DNA of 64,000 nucleotides from Bacteroidaceae bacterium (GTDB lineage Bacteria; Bacteroidota; Bacteroidia; Bacteroidales; Bacteroidaceae). Where the stretch lies: contig JAFWYF010000012.1 in assembly GCA_017522785.1 (NCBI GenBank), positions 1 to 64,000 on the forward strand. The letters are read 5' to 3'. Of the stretch, positions 26,159 through 36,023 are shown piece after piece. Position 1 is the stretch's first letter. Every line of letters starts with the position of its first letter. The notes beneath the pieces are model-generated. The model saw nothing but the letters and a program-made list of their open reading frames with translations. It made no database searches and was not told where the DNA came from. Both the position numbers and the translations under genes were made by a program.

Positions 26159-27295
26159 ATGAAACGTAACATACTAATAACAGGTGGAGCCGGTTTCATA
26201 GGAAGCCACGTTGTGCGTCTGTTTGTTAATAAATATCCCGAATATAATATCATTAACCTCGACAAACTAACATACGCCGGCAATCTTGCCAACCTTAAAG
26301 ATATTGAGCAAGCACCTAACTACACATTTGTGAAAGCAGATATCTGTGATTTTGATACTATACTTTCGTTGATGGAGGAGCATAAAATAGACGGTGTAAT
26401 ACATCTCGCAGCAGAGAGTCATGTCGATCGCTCGATTAAAGACCCCTTTACCTTTGCATGCACAAATGTAATGGGTACATTGTCGCTTCTGCAAGCAGCA
26501 AAACTCTATTGGGAGTCGCTTCCCGATAAGTATGCTGGTAAACTCTTCTATCACATATCTACCGACGAGGTGTATGGTGCACTGGAACTCACAAATCCCG
26601 AAGGTGTTGAACCGCCATTCACAACAACAGCATCATCGAGCGAACACCATCTGGCCTATGGCACCGATTTCTTCTACGAAACGACAAAATATAATCCACA
26701 TAGCCCCTATTCTGCATCAAAGGCAAGTAGCGACCATTTTGTTCGTGCCTATCACGATACATACGGCATGCCCACATTGGTAACCAACTGTTCAAACAAT
26801 TATGGTCCCTATCAGTTCCCTGAGAAACTGATTCCGCTGTTCATAAATAATATACGTCATCGTAAACCACTGCCGGTATATGGCAAGGGCGAGAATGTAC
26901 GTGATTGGCTATACGTAGAGGACCACGCTCGTGCTATAGATGTAATTTTCCACAAAGGAAAAGTTGCCGATACATATAACATTGGTGGTTTCAATGAGTG
27001 GAAGAATATAGACCTCATAAAGGTTATGATTAAAACAGTAGATAGGCTTCTGGGCAATCCCGAGGGAACTTCTCTAAACCTAATAACCTATGTAACCGAC
27101 CGCGCAGGACACGATTTGCGCTATGCAATTGATAGTTCTAAACTACAGAAAGAGTTGGGTTGGGAACCAAGCCTGCAGTTCGAAGAGGGAATAGAAAAGA
27201 CTGTACGTTGGTATCTCGATAATCAGGAGTGGGTCGATAACATCACAAGTGGTGAGTACGAAAAGTACTACGAGGATATGTATAAAAACAGATAA
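26159..27295 (+). CDS. rfbB: dTDP-glucose 4,6-dehydratase
   Basis: A 378-residue extended short-chain dehydrogenase that converts dTDP-glucose to the 4-keto-6-deoxy sugar. Motifs: ITGGAGFIGSHVVRLF (6-21), HLAAESHVDRSI, ISTDEVYG with the catalytic acid residues, and YSASKASSDHFVRAYH containing the active-site tyrosine and lysine. A short insertion after the STDEVYG block (about 145-180) makes it slightly longer than the common ~350-residue form; this is often seen in Bacteroidota. It is last of the four rhamnose genes, 18 bases before the flippase. Confidence 0.96.
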   Translation: MKRNILITGGAGFIGSHVVRLFVNKYPEYNIINLDKLTYAGNLANLKDIEQAPNYTFVKADICDFDTILSLMEEHKIDGVIHLAAESHVDRSIKDPFTFACTNVMGTLSLLQAAKLYWESLPDKYAGKLFYHISTDEVYGALELTNPEGVEPPFTTTASSSEHHLAYGTDFFYETTKYNPHSPYSASKASSDHFVRAYHDTYGMPTLVTNCSNNYGPYQFPEKLIPLFINNIRHRKPLPVYGKGENVRDWLYVEDHARAIDVIFHKGKVADTYNIGGFNEWKNIDLIKVMIKTVDRLLGNPEGTSLNLITYVTDRAGHDLRYAIDSSKLQKELGWEPSLQFEEGIEKTVRWYLDNQEWVDNITSGEYEKYYEDMYKNR

Positions 27296-27313
27296 AGTTG
27301 TAATAACCTCTTT

Positions 27314-28747
27314 ATGGGTATAAGACAAAACTTTGGATACAATCTGATACTTACTCTATGTAACTATCTATGTCCCCTTATAACATTTCCATATGTGTCG
27401 CGTGTGTTAGGCGAGATACAGGTGGGTGTGTGTGGCTTTGTCGATGCTATAGTGAACTATTTTGTTATTTTCTCTATGCTAGGTGTAGGTAGCTACGGGA
27501 TACGCGAAATAGCTCGTTGTGGCGATAATAAAGAACAACGAAATATTGTTTTTACAAATCTAATGCTTATAAACATCATACTAACAATATTTGCAGTTGC
27601 TATATTGTTAGTATGTACCTTCTATATCCCACAGCTGCAACAACATAAGGAACTATTGGGAGTAGGTATTATAAAAATAGTATTCAGTGTTTTCATTATA
27701 GAGTGGTTGTTTCAAGGTGTTGAAAGGTTTAAGTATATAACACTTCGCTCTGTAACTGTAAACATCTTATATGTTTTGTCTGTATTACTCTTTGTGAGAA
27801 ATAGTAGTGATACATTGATATATTACTTCTTGACAACACTTGTGGTTGCTGTTAATGCTCTACTTAATTGGTATAATAGTAGAAGATTTAGAGAGTGGAA
27901 TTTTAAGTCAATAGACATCAGAACTTATCTCAAACCTGTACTTACATTTGGTTATTATAAGATTCTGACATCTATGTATACAACGTTTAATGTTATATTT
28001 CTTGGTTTTGTTTCGGGTGATGCTCAAGCTGGTTATTTTGTTACGGCGACAAAACTATATACAATATTGATGGCAGCCTTTACTGCATTTACAACAATAA
28101 TGATTCCTCGCGTTAGTGTTATGTTGGCATCAAAAGAATATACAAAATTACAACGTTTATCAGATGAAATTTTTGAGATACTATTTTCGATTACACTACC
28201 TGTAATATTTTTTGCTCTCTTTTATGCTTCACAGATAATTGATATTGTTGCAGGTGATGGATATGAAGGAGCAGTCTTGCCTTTCCGAATAGTTATATTC
28301 TTGCTTACTATAATAGGGATGGAACAAATTGTTATTCAACAATTTTTAATGGCGTCATCATCTAATCGTTCTATTATGATGGTCTCTACCATAGGAGCAA
28401 TAACTGGTGTTGGAATTAATATTTTATTTACTCCATCATTGGGCGCTGTTGGCTCTGCAATTGCTTGGTCTGTTTCAGAGGTTATGGTACTGCTTGTAGG
28501 TGTATATTTTATGAAAATATGTACAACCGTTACATTGAACTACAAAAACTTATTGAATGCTCTATTCTGGTGCCTACCATATATAGTTCTTGATCTATTT
28601 CTGTATTTAACAGTTATTCCATCAATAGGTATTTGGCTTGCATTGCTATCAAATATAATGTTGTTTATTGTGCTTAATTTCGTGTTGAATAGGAATGCTG
28701 TATTTATTAAGTTGTTGCAACCCTTATTAAATAAACTGAAACTATGA
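27314..28747 (+). CDS. Wzx-type oligosaccharide flippase (second locus)
   Basis: A 477-residue, roughly 14-helix membrane protein of the polysaccharide transporter family. The start (NFGYNLILTLCNYLCPLIT, then FPYVSRVLGEIQVG) is the typical RfbX/Wzx opening. It should flip a rhamnose-containing lipid-linked glycan to the periplasm. It is co-oriented with the rfb genes, and its TGA overlaps the ATG of the next glycosyltransferase. It is only distantly similar to the flippase at 7260, so the two loci look like separate assembly systems. No polymerase is visible in this second cluster. Confidence 0.9.
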   Translation: MGIRQNFGYNLILTLCNYLCPLITFPYVSRVLGEIQVGVCGFVDAIVNYFVIFSMLGVGSYGIREIARCGDNKEQRNIVFTNLMLINIILTIFAVAILLVCTFYIPQLQQHKELLGVGIIKIVFSVFIIEWLFQGVERFKYITLRSVTVNILYVLSVLLFVRNSSDTLIYYFLTTLVVAVNALLNWYNSRRFREWNFKSIDIRTYLKPVLTFGYYKILTSMYTTFNVIFLGFVSGDAQAGYFVTATKLYTILMAAFTAFTTIMIPRVSVMLASKEYTKLQRLSDEIFEILFSITLPVIFFALFYASQIIDIVAGDGYEGAVLPFRIVIFLLTIIGMEQIVIQQFLMASSSNRSIMMVSTIGAITGVGINILFTPSLGAVGSAIAWSVSEVMVLLVGVYFMKICTTVTLNYKNLLNALFWCLPYIVLDLFLYLTVIPSIGIWLALLSNIMLFIVLNFVLNRNAVFIKLLQPLLNKLKL

Positions 28748-29640
28748 GTAGTATACCGGAACGAACAATAGGTGTTGTTATATTGAATTATAAGTCTTAT
28801 GTCGATACTGAGACTTTGGTATTTGAACTATTGAGTAATAAAACAAAACATAGGTTAATAATTCAAATTGTTGACAATGCCTCTCCTAATGACTCTTTCT
28901 CATATTTGTGGGATAAGTTTAAAGATGTTCCCGACGTATATGTAAATAAAAATAATGAAAATTCAGGCTTTGCTTGTGGTAATAATTTCGGTCTTAAACT
29001 GCTTGCAAAGTATAGTCCTGATTATGCTTTGGTTTTAAATAATGATGTGCATTTTGATACATCTATTTTGGATAAACTTGTTACGGTTTATGAGAGTATC
29101 AATAATGTTGGTGCTGTGGCTCCATTACAATGTTATCCCTCGGGACAATATGACAAAAGAGGATTGGCTATTCCCAACTTTATAAATGACTTTTTCTCAT
29201 ATACATATATATATTATAGACTATGGCGGGATTCCCTCGATATTGTGGAAAATACCGATTATAAGGGTGTTAGAAAAGTTGGTATTATACCGGGCTGTTT
29301 CATTTTTATCGACTATGCTTTATTTGAGAGCATTGGATTCTTCTCTGAAGATACGTTCCTCTTCTGTGAAGAGCGTTTTCTTGCACGTAAGCTAAAAGAT
29401 ATTGGTCGTAGCAACTATCTGTTGTTGGATTGTCATTTTATTCACGACCATTCAAAAACAATTAATGATGAGGCTTCTTTTTTACGTCAGTTGGGCTTGT
29501 TGCATGATGGACGTGTAGCATATACTAGAAGATATCGCAAATTTGCTTCTCTTAAAGTCGCCCTTTTAAATTTGATGTGGTTTTATCAAAGTAATAGGGT
29601 GAAGCTAATAGCGTTTCTACGTAAGAATCTTTTCAAATAA
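28744..29640 (+). CDS. Family 2 glycosyltransferase, rhamnosyltransferase-like
   Basis: A 298-residue GT2 enzyme: VVILNYKSYVDTETLV (11-26), VDNASPNDS (43-51), NSGFACGNNFG (73-83), metal-binding NND (99-101) and the later PGCFIFIDYALFESIGFF plus EERFLARKLKDIG acceptor-side segment. This arrangement is typical of the rhamnosyltransferase-like subgroup. Its position directly after the dTDP-rhamnose genes and a flippase makes a rhamnose transfer role plausible. The C terminus contains a basic, hydrophobic tail. It overlaps the flippase by four bases and converges on the PorT-like gene. Confidence 0.9.
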   Translation: MSSIPERTIGVVILNYKSYVDTETLVFELLSNKTKHRLIIQIVDNASPNDSFSYLWDKFKDVPDVYVNKNNENSGFACGNNFGLKLLAKYSPDYALVLNNDVHFDTSILDKLVTVYESINNVGAVAPLQCYPSGQYDKRGLAIPNFINDFFSYTYIYYRLWRDSLDIVENTDYKGVRKVGIIPGCFIFIDYALFESIGFFSEDTFLFCEERFLARKLKDIGRSNYLLLDCHFIHDHSKTINDEASFLRQLGLLHDGRVAYTRRYRKFASLKVALLNLMWFYQSNRVKLIAFLRKNLFK

Positions 29641-29654
29641 AAGACTTTTATATT

Positions 29655-30344
29655 CTATTTGTTGAATATAGGTATTGAATATCCTAGTCTGGCATAAATG
29701 GTTGTGTTAGCGGAGCGTCCAAAATCATCGGTTTTGGAGTTGCTGAATATATCGCTAAGACCATAATAATATCTTCCTTCAATAAAAAAGTTTCCGGCCT
29801 TGGTTTTTAATTCCAATCCCAACCCTCCGGCAATACCATATTCAAATTTGTTTTGTATCTCTTTGCCATATATTGGCTGTATTGTCGAAGGACGACTCTC
29901 AATGGCCCATTCGCCTTTGTAATCTTCACTGTCGCTAATCAGGAATCCAATCTGAGGACCCAGATTTATAAAGAACTGCACACCACGAGGCTCTTTTCCA
30001 AAAGCCAAATGTGCAAAGAATGGAATTTCTATATAGTTAAGAGTGCGACTATATCCATTTTTTGTTTCATCATCAAAATCTTCATCCCAACCTCGTTGCG
30101 AGAAATTCACTTCCAATTGTGCCGCACATATCATTTTGAAATATTTCTCACTTGTGTAGCGTATGCTTAAGCCTCCATTTATGCCGTTTAGCAGGTTTTG
30201 ACGTATCGTTGGTTGAACATCCATTTTGCTCATGTTCAATCCACCGGCAACGCCAATCTCCAATATATTACGAGGCGATTCTATCTGTGCATATGCATTT
30301 AACGATAGAAACAAAATTGCTATGAAGGGAATAAATTTTTTCAT
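29655..30344 (-). CDS. PorT-like outer-membrane beta-barrel protein
   Basis: A 229-residue exported protein with a clear signal peptide (KKFIPFIAILFLSLNAYAQ, cut after AYA) and alternating aromatic/hydrophobic strands typical of a small outer-membrane barrel. Segments such as EIGVAGGLNMSKM, NYIEIPFFAHLAFG and FINLGPQIGFLIS match the PorT/outer-membrane beta-barrel families of Bacteroidota. Its start overlaps the stop of the LysM protein gene by four bases, so the two are expressed together. A role in envelope biogenesis or type IX secretion is suggested by the family name only. Confidence 0.8.
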   Translation of the reverse strand: MKKFIPFIAILFLSLNAYAQIESPRNILEIGVAGGLNMSKMDVQPTIRQNLLNGINGGLSIRYTSEKYFKMICAAQLEVNFSQRGWDEDFDDETKNGYSRTLNYIEIPFFAHLAFGKEPRGVQFFINLGPQIGFLISDSEDYKGEWAIESRPSTIQPIYGKEIQNKFEYGIAGGLGLELKTKAGNFFIEGRYYYGLSDIFSNSKTDDFGRSANTTIYARLGYSIPIFNK

Positions 30345-32176
30345 TTCTTGTCGAAATCAATTTTCTCGATATTGTAATCGGGTGTATAGTGTATAAAATA
30401 TATTTTTTTGTTTATCATACCACCCCAATTATTAACTCTCTCAAACTTAAATCCTGTTTGAACCGGATTGAATGAGACTTGATTTATGCGATTGGGCATC
30501 TCTGTTCCAAACTTGCTTATAGCAAGCAAGAAAACATAGCCGGTATCATAACCTAACATCCCGTATCGGGGGTAAATATTCTGAATATTACGATTATACC
30601 ATTTTATGTAGTCGTTTTGGAACATTGACGTCTCGGGCAATGTCGGGTGGCTGAAGAATGATGCATAGAAATATGTATCTACTTCATATATTCTACTATC
30701 CATGTTACCGGCATATATTTGCCACTCGGGGTATCCAAACAGTTTGTACTCCGGTAGGTTAATTGTGTCGTTATTTAAAAGTATCAATGTGGGGAGCATT
30801 GTGCTCAACACAACTTCGCTCGAAGAGGTTGGTATAAAGATATTATCTTTACCCTCTTGTAGAATTTCTGATAAAGCCACTTCGTTAGTCTCGTGGTTTG
30901 TAAGCGAGTCTATGTGAATGGTTGTATGTGTTACAGCTCTTTTGTCCAACTTCTCTGTTAGAGCATTGACAAACTCCTTCTTATTGTCGTTACCATCGCT
31001 CACAAACACTACATTTGGATTTGGAAAGGCTTTAAAGAAATGGTCTGTAACCTCAGAGAAAAAATATGATTGCATGGTGTTTACAACATAAACCATTGGG
31101 TTACGGAATATCTCATCTTCCTTGGAGGTAAATGGAATGACCAATGGTATCTCTTTCTCTTTGGCAAATTTTGCCAACTCCTTGTTGTGCGAAGGATACA
31201 ATGCACCAATTATGATATCCATATTATCCAATTCGCCACTATTTAGGAGTGAAGCCAAACTCTTGTTCTCACTACCGGAATCGAATGTGTTTATTTCAAA
31301 TGAATAGCCATATTGCTTTAGCTTGTTTACTGCGAGCAAGAAACCCTCGTAATACTCAATCATGCGTGCTTGCTCATTTGGGGAGTAGCTATCCAGTAGA
31401 AATGGCAATATCAGCGCAACCTTAATCCCATGGAATGTGCTTACAGAAGCAATGGAATCTTTCATCTCCTGTATCTGTTTGAAAATCTCGGCATTGCTCT
31501 TTTCTGCCTTCTCAACCTCTTTTACAATTTGGACTTTTTTGGGGTAGGGGATGTTAAGTATCGTTTTTCTCTTAAGTTTTTTATGCCCAAGTTCTGCTGT
31601 TGGGTTTGCCTCTTTAAGAGCCTCTTCTGTTATTTCATATTTACGTGTAATGCTATATATGGTTTCTCCACGCTCCACTTTGTGTGTGGTACGAATCTTT
31701 AATTTATCTTCTTCAACAATCTCCTTTTGTGGAGTAACAGTTTGCTCAACTATGGGTTGCGATTTTCGTCTGGGTATGAATATCACCTCACCACTGCGGA
31801 AATTAGATATATTTAATCCGGGGTTTGCCGCGCAAATCTCCTGAGGAGTAATCTTGTATATCTGCCCTAAACGATAGAGTGTTTCTCCCGATTTAATGGT
31901 GTGAAACCTTCCCTCGTTGCTATTGCTTTGTGTATCAAGCTCCTCGATACTTTGCTTTTGACGTATCTTTAGTTGTTGTCCAACAGCAATTTTTGTTGTG
32001 CTTTCCGGGTTTAAATCGATAATCTCCTTAACCGTAGTGTTGTACATACGCGATATTGAATATAGCGTTTGCCCTTTGCTGACGGTGTGAATGAAATAGT
32101 CGTTACTTTGTGCAAGTGTAACTATTGAGCTACATAGAAATAGCAGCAGTATAGATATATATTTATGTATTTTCAT
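30341..32176 (-). CDS. LysM repeats fused to a type 1 periplasmic-binding domain
   Basis: A 611-residue periplasmic protein. Signal peptide 1-22. Three LysM peptidoglycan-binding repeats at about 29-72 (KGQTLYSISRMYN), 91-135 (SGETLYRLGQIYKIT) and 165-210 (RGETIYSITRKYEIT). A charged linker follows, then from about 250 a Leu/Ile/Val-binding-protein-like fold (VALILPFLLDSYSP, NTFDSGSENKSL, VVFVSDGNDNKKEFV). The fusion is a Bacteroidota-typical architecture whose ligand is unknown. It would sit on the cell wall and sense or bind something, perhaps in concert with the co-encoded barrel protein. A -7 box is just upstream. Confidence 0.88.
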   Translation of the reverse strand: MKIHKYISILLLFLCSSIVTLAQSNDYFIHTVSKGQTLYSISRMYNTTVKEIIDLNPESTTKIAVGQQLKIRQKQSIEELDTQSNSNEGRFHTIKSGETLYRLGQIYKITPQEICAANPGLNISNFRSGEVIFIPRRKSQPIVEQTVTPQKEIVEEDKLKIRTTHKVERGETIYSITRKYEITEEALKEANPTAELGHKKLKRKTILNIPYPKKVQIVKEVEKAEKSNAEIFKQIQEMKDSIASVSTFHGIKVALILPFLLDSYSPNEQARMIEYYEGFLLAVNKLKQYGYSFEINTFDSGSENKSLASLLNSGELDNMDIIIGALYPSHNKELAKFAKEKEIPLVIPFTSKEDEIFRNPMVYVVNTMQSYFFSEVTDHFFKAFPNPNVVFVSDGNDNKKEFVNALTEKLDKRAVTHTTIHIDSLTNHETNEVALSEILQEGKDNIFIPTSSSEVVLSTMLPTLILLNNDTINLPEYKLFGYPEWQIYAGNMDSRIYEVDTYFYASFFSHPTLPETSMFQNDYIKWYNRNIQNIYPRYGMLGYDTGYVFLLAISKFGTEMPNRINQVSFNPVQTGFKFERVNNWGGMINKKIYFIHYTPDYNIEKIDFDKK

Positions 32177-32196
32177 TTTAAAAGTTATATTCGATG

Positions 32197-32204
32197 CAAA
32201 TATA
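32197..32204 (-). promoter_or_regulatory. -7 promoter box of the LysM/PorT-like operon
   Basis: TATATTTG on the minus strand matches TAnnTTTG exactly, about 21 bases before the ATG, so the leader would be very short. No matching -33 box at the normal spacing. Confidence 0.45.
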
Positions 32205-32257
32205 CTATTTTACTTTTCAAAATCATAAAAAAGAGCTGTGATTTCGAGTTTAAACAC

Positions 32258-32265
32258 TATTTTTG
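32258..32265 (+). promoter_or_regulatory. Candidate -7 box of the CHU_C/uvrA operon
   Basis: TATTTTTG fits TAnnTTTG and lies about 110 bases before the CHU_C ATG. A second near-match follows downstream (TATTTTG around 32330), so the true start is uncertain. Confidence 0.35.
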
Positions 32266-32374
32266 CAAAAATTTACGGATAATGCAAATGAGTATCGATA
32301 TTGAACAATTTTATCTGTGTCGATGCACTATTTTGTGGCTTTACACGTTTAATTTATAAATAATAGTACCTGAT

Positions 32375-33109
32375 ATGAGTAAATATTATACATGCATTAT
32401 TTTTTTGATATTAATGCTCCTGACACCATTTAATCTCCATTCGCAAGAGAGTGTTCTGCCTCAAGCACCGCAGCCTGTAGCGACGCTAATCGACAAGGAT
32501 GGTAATAGTGAAGAACTTGTTCCGGGATATGAATACACCGGGGAGGCTCCATTTAGTATATTGTTTAAAATGAATGCCGATGAGTATGAGCGCTTCTCCC
32601 TTGTTTGTACTTGGAGCTTCATACGCAACGATGAGCAAGAGCCATTTCTCACTCGTTACGATGCCGATGTCGATTATGAATTTCGTGAGTCGGGTACATA
32701 TACGGTTCTGCCTATAGTAACATATACAAGTAGAGACAATTCCGACGTTGTGTGGGAGTTCGAAAACGACCCATTTACTATAATAATCAGTGAATCGTCG
32801 CTAAAGGTTCCTAATGCATTTTCGCCCAATGGAGATGGCATAAACGACTATTTCAATGTATATGATGTTAAGTCAATAGTGTCATTTAATGCTGCTATAT
32901 ACAATCGCTGGGGGCAACAATTATATTCATGGGGTATAGACGAAATAAACTGCGAAGATTGTGGTTGGGATGGCACATATAAAGGTAAACCGGTAAAAGA
33001 TGGTACATATTTTGTTGTTGTTAATGCACGTGGTGCCGATGGCATAAAATATGAATTTAAGAAAGATGTGAATCTGCTTAGAGGGTTTACAGAAAATACA
33101 AATCCATAA
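32375..33109 (+). CDS. Exported protein with CHU_C (gliding-motility C-terminal) domain
   Basis: A 244-residue secreted protein. Signal peptide about 1-24 (TPFNLHSQ). An immunoglobulin/PKD-like region follows (about 30-145, [19 protein letters not shown]). A CHU_C domain (about 150-240) begins [16 protein letters not shown] and contains [12 protein letters not shown] and [19 protein letters not shown]. In Bacteroidota this domain is often the C-terminal sorting signal of type IX secretion cargo. Here it makes up half of a small protein, so the mature part is short. It lies 17 bases upstream of uvrA on the same strand, probably in one transcript, without a known functional link. Confidence 0.88.
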   Translation: MSKYYTCIIFLILMLLTPFNLHSQESVLPQAPQPVATLIDKDGNSEELVPGYEYTGEAPFSILFKMNADEYERFSLVCTWSFIRNDEQEPFLTRYDADVDYEFRESGTYTVLPIVTYTSRDNSDVVWEFENDPFTIIISESSLKVPNAFSPNGDGINDYFNVYDVKSIVSFNAAIYNRWGQQLYSWGIDEINCEDCGWDGTYKGKPVKDGTYFVVVNARGADGIKYEFKKDVNLLRGFTENTNP

Positions 33110-33126
33110 ACAACTGTTGTAACAGA

Positions 33127-35955
33127 ATGAAAAAGGATATTAAAAGCAATATAGAGGTATATGGTGCAAAAGTACATAATCTCAAAAATATAGATGTTGA
33201 GATACCGCATAACTCTCTAACTGTTATAACAGGGCTCAGTGGCAGTGGAAAATCTTCATTAGCCTTTGATACGATATTTGCCGAAGGGCAAAGACGCTAT
33301 TTAGAGACATTTTCCACCTATGCGCGAAACTTTTTAGGTGGCATGGAACGTCCCGATGTAGACAAAATTACAGGCTTGGGACCGGTTATTTCCATTGAAC
33401 AAAAAACAACAAATAAGAATCCACGTTCTACCGTTGGAACAACAACTGAAATATACGACTATTTACGTTTGCTCTATTCTCGTGCATCCGAGGCCTATTC
33501 CTATCTATCGGGTGAAAAAATGGTAAAATATACAGAAGAGCAAATTTTGGAACTTGTTCTGAATGAATATGACGGAAAACGCATATACATGTTGGCGCCT
33601 CTTGTCAAAGCACGTAAAGGACACTATAAGGAGTTGTTTGAGCAATTGATGCGCAAGGGCTACCTAAATGTGCGCATCGATGGTGAAATGTGCGAAATGG
33701 TTCGTGGCATGAAACTCGAACGTTACAAGAATCACGATATTGAGGTTGTTGTAGATAAGATGGTGGTAAATAAACAAGATACCCAACGTCTTAAGCAGAG
33801 TCTTGCAACAACAATGCATCAAGGAGATGGCTTGGTAATGATAATGGAGATGCCATCGGGTAATATACGTCATTATAGTAAGCGTCTAATGTGCCCGGTA
33901 ACAGGTCTTTCCTATAAAGAGCCCGACCCTCACAACTTTTCATTTAATTCTCCACAGGGTGCTTGCCCAAAGTGTAAGGGATTGGGTGTTGTCAGTATGG
34001 TAGATGCAGACAAGGTTATTCCTAATCGCGAATTATCTGTATATGATGGTGCTCTGGCTCCATTGGGCAAGTATCGTCGTTCGTCAATATTCCGACAGAT
34101 AGAGGCTGTGCTTGCTCGCTACGATGCCGACTTAAAAACTCCAGTAAATGAACTACCCGAAGAGGCAATAGATGAAATACTATATGGTTCAACAACACCG
34201 CTACATTTTACCGATAGCACAGAGGTGTTCTACGATAGTATATCAACCTATGATGGCTTGGTTGAATACATACAACTACAAAAAGATACAAGCGATTCTG
34301 TTAAAGAGCAACGTTGGGCAGAACAATTTTCAATGTTACATAGTTGCCCGGAATGTGGCGGAGCACGTCTTAACAAAGAGGCGCTACACTATCGTATCAA
34401 TGGCCGTAATATCTACGAATTGGCTTCAATGGATATTTCGCAATTGTATGCTTGGTTGGGTGAACTCGACAATCATCTCACCGATAAACAACGTAATATT
34501 GCGAGTGAAATAATTAAAGAGATAAAATCTCGTCTAAAATTTCTTCTCGACGTTGGCTTGGGATATCTTTCTCTTAATCGTGCATCGGCATCATTGTCGG
34601 GTGGTGAGGGGCAACGTATTCGTTTGGCTACACAAGTTGGTTCACAGTTGGTAAATGTATTTTATATTCTCGATGAGCCGAGTATTGGATTACATTCACG
34701 CGATAATGACAGGCTAATATCTTCGTTAAAGGCTTTGCGTGATAGTGGAAATACTGTAATTGTGGTGGAACACGACCGCGATATTATGCTCTCTTCCGAC
34801 TATATAATAGACCTAGGTCCAAAAGCCGGGCGTAAAGGAGGAAATATAGTATTTGCCGGTACACCCAAAGCGATGATGCTTAGCAACACGCTAACAGCCA
34901 ATTATTTAAAAAATATAGAAGTTATACCTGTTCCATCGGAGCGACGTGCCGGCAATGGAAAATATATTAAACTATTTGGTGCGCGTGGAAACAACCTTAA
35001 AAATATTAACGTAGAGTTTCCACTAGGCAAATTAATATGTGTAACAGGTGTCTCAGGTGGAGGAAAATCAACACTCATCAACGATACGTTGCAACCTATT
35101 CTTGCAAAACATTTTTATCGTGCCCTGCGAGAACCGTTGCCATACGATAGAATAGAGGGAATAGAAAATATTGACAAAATAGTGGATGTCGATCAATCTC
35201 CACTTGGTCGCACTCCGCGCTCTAATCCTGCCACCTATACCGGTGTATTCTCCGATATTCGAAATCTCTTTGTCGATTTGCCCGAGGCAAAAATACGCGG
35301 ATATAAACCCGGTCGCTTCTCTTTCAATGTGTCAGGCGGACGTTGTGATGCATGTAGTGGAAATGGCTACAAAACATTGGAAATGAATTTCCTCCCCGAT
35401 GTAATGGTGCCTTGTGAGGTTTGTAATGGTAAGCGATATAACCGCGAAACATTAGAGGTGCGATATAAAGGAAAATCTATTGCCGATGTCCTTGATATGA
35501 CAATAAATATGGCTGTTGAGTTTTTCGAGAATGTTCCTACAATCCTAAACAAAATAAAGGTGTTGCAAGACGTTGGACTGGGTTATATAAAATTAGGACA
35601 GCCTTCCTCTACGTTGTCGGGTGGAGAGAGTCAGCGTGTTAAATTAGCCACAGAACTTTCTAAGCGTGATACAGGAAAAACGCTTTATCTGCTTGACGAA
35701 CCTACAACAGGTCTCCATTTCGAAGATATACGTGTTCTAATGGAGGTGATAAACAGATTAGTAGACAAGGGAAACACAGTCGTGATAATAGAACATAATC
35801 TGGATGTCATAAAAATGGCCGATTATATCATAGATATGGGACCCGAAGGTGGTAGAGAGGGTGGAGTAGTTGTGGCAACAGGAACTCCCGAAGAGGTGGC
35901 CTCTGCCGGTATTGGATACACTGCTCCTTATCTTGCTAAAGAGCTAGAGCGATAA
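33127..35955 (+). CDS. uvrA: Excinuclease ABC subunit A
   Basis: A 942-residue UvrA, the damage-recognition ATPase of nucleotide excision repair. Two ABC-type ATPase modules are complete: Walker A GLSGSGKS (36-43) and GVSGGGKST in the second half; signature motifs [15 protein letters not shown] and [15 protein letters not shown]; Walker B/D-loop [10 protein letters not shown] and [10 protein letters not shown]. Zinc-binding cysteine pairs appear as CPKCKG/CPECGG in the first half and [16 protein letters not shown] in the second. Length is typical. It ends in a 44-base palindrome that also serves the convergent carboxyltransferase gene. Confidence 0.97.
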   Translation: MKKDIKSNIEVYGAKVHNLKNIDVEIPHNSLTVITGLSGSGKSSLAFDTIFAEGQRRYLETFSTYARNFLGGMERPDVDKITGLGPVISIEQKTTNKNPRSTVGTTTEIYDYLRLLYSRASEAYSYLSGEKMVKYTEEQILELVLNEYDGKRIYMLAPLVKARKGHYKELFEQLMRKGYLNVRIDGEMCEMVRGMKLERYKNHDIEVVVDKMVVNKQDTQRLKQSLATTMHQGDGLVMIMEMPSGNIRHYSKRLMCPVTGLSYKEPDPHNFSFNSPQGACPKCKGLGVVSMVDADKVIPNRELSVYDGALAPLGKYRRSSIFRQIEAVLARYDADLKTPVNELPEEAIDEILYGSTTPLHFTDSTEVFYDSISTYDGLVEYIQLQKDTSDSVKEQRWAEQFSMLHSCPECGGARLNKEALHYRINGRNIYELASMDISQLYAWLGELDNHLTDKQRNIASEIIKEIKSRLKFLLDVGLGYLSLNRASASLSGGEGQRIRLATQVGSQLVNVFYILDEPSIGLHSRDNDRLISSLKALRDSGNTVIVVEHDRDIMLSSDYIIDLGPKAGRKGGNIVFAGTPKAMMLSNTLTANYLKNIEVIPVPSERRAGNGKYIKLFGARGNNLKNINVEFPLGKLICVTGVSGGGKSTLINDTLQPILAKHFYRALREPLPYDRIEGIENIDKIVDVDQSPLGRTPRSNPATYTGVFSDIRNLFVDLPEAKIRGYKPGRFSFNVSGGRCDACSGNGYKTLEMNFLPDVMVPCEVCNGKRYNRETLEVRYKGKSIADVLDMTINMAVEFFENVPTILNKIKVLQDVGLGYIKLGQPSSTLSGGESQRVKLATELSKRDTGKTLYLLDEPTTGLHFEDIRVLMEVINRLVDKGNTVVIIEHNLDVIKMADYIIDMGPEGGREGGVVVATGTPEEVASAGIGYTAPYLAKELER

Positions 35956-35994
35956 AAAAAGATTGTGCTTTTAAAAGCACAATCTTTTTTTATC
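35951..35994. terminator. Bidirectional terminator between uvrA and the carboxyltransferase gene
   Basis: A perfect 44-base palindrome (arm GATAAAAAAAGATTGTGCTT, four-base centre TTAA). Each strand ends in a run of seven T, as expected of a terminator shared by convergent genes. The uvrA TAA stop lies within its first bases. Confidence 0.85.
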
Positions 35995-36023
35995 GTCAAT
36001 TAATTTACTTACAGATATTAATC

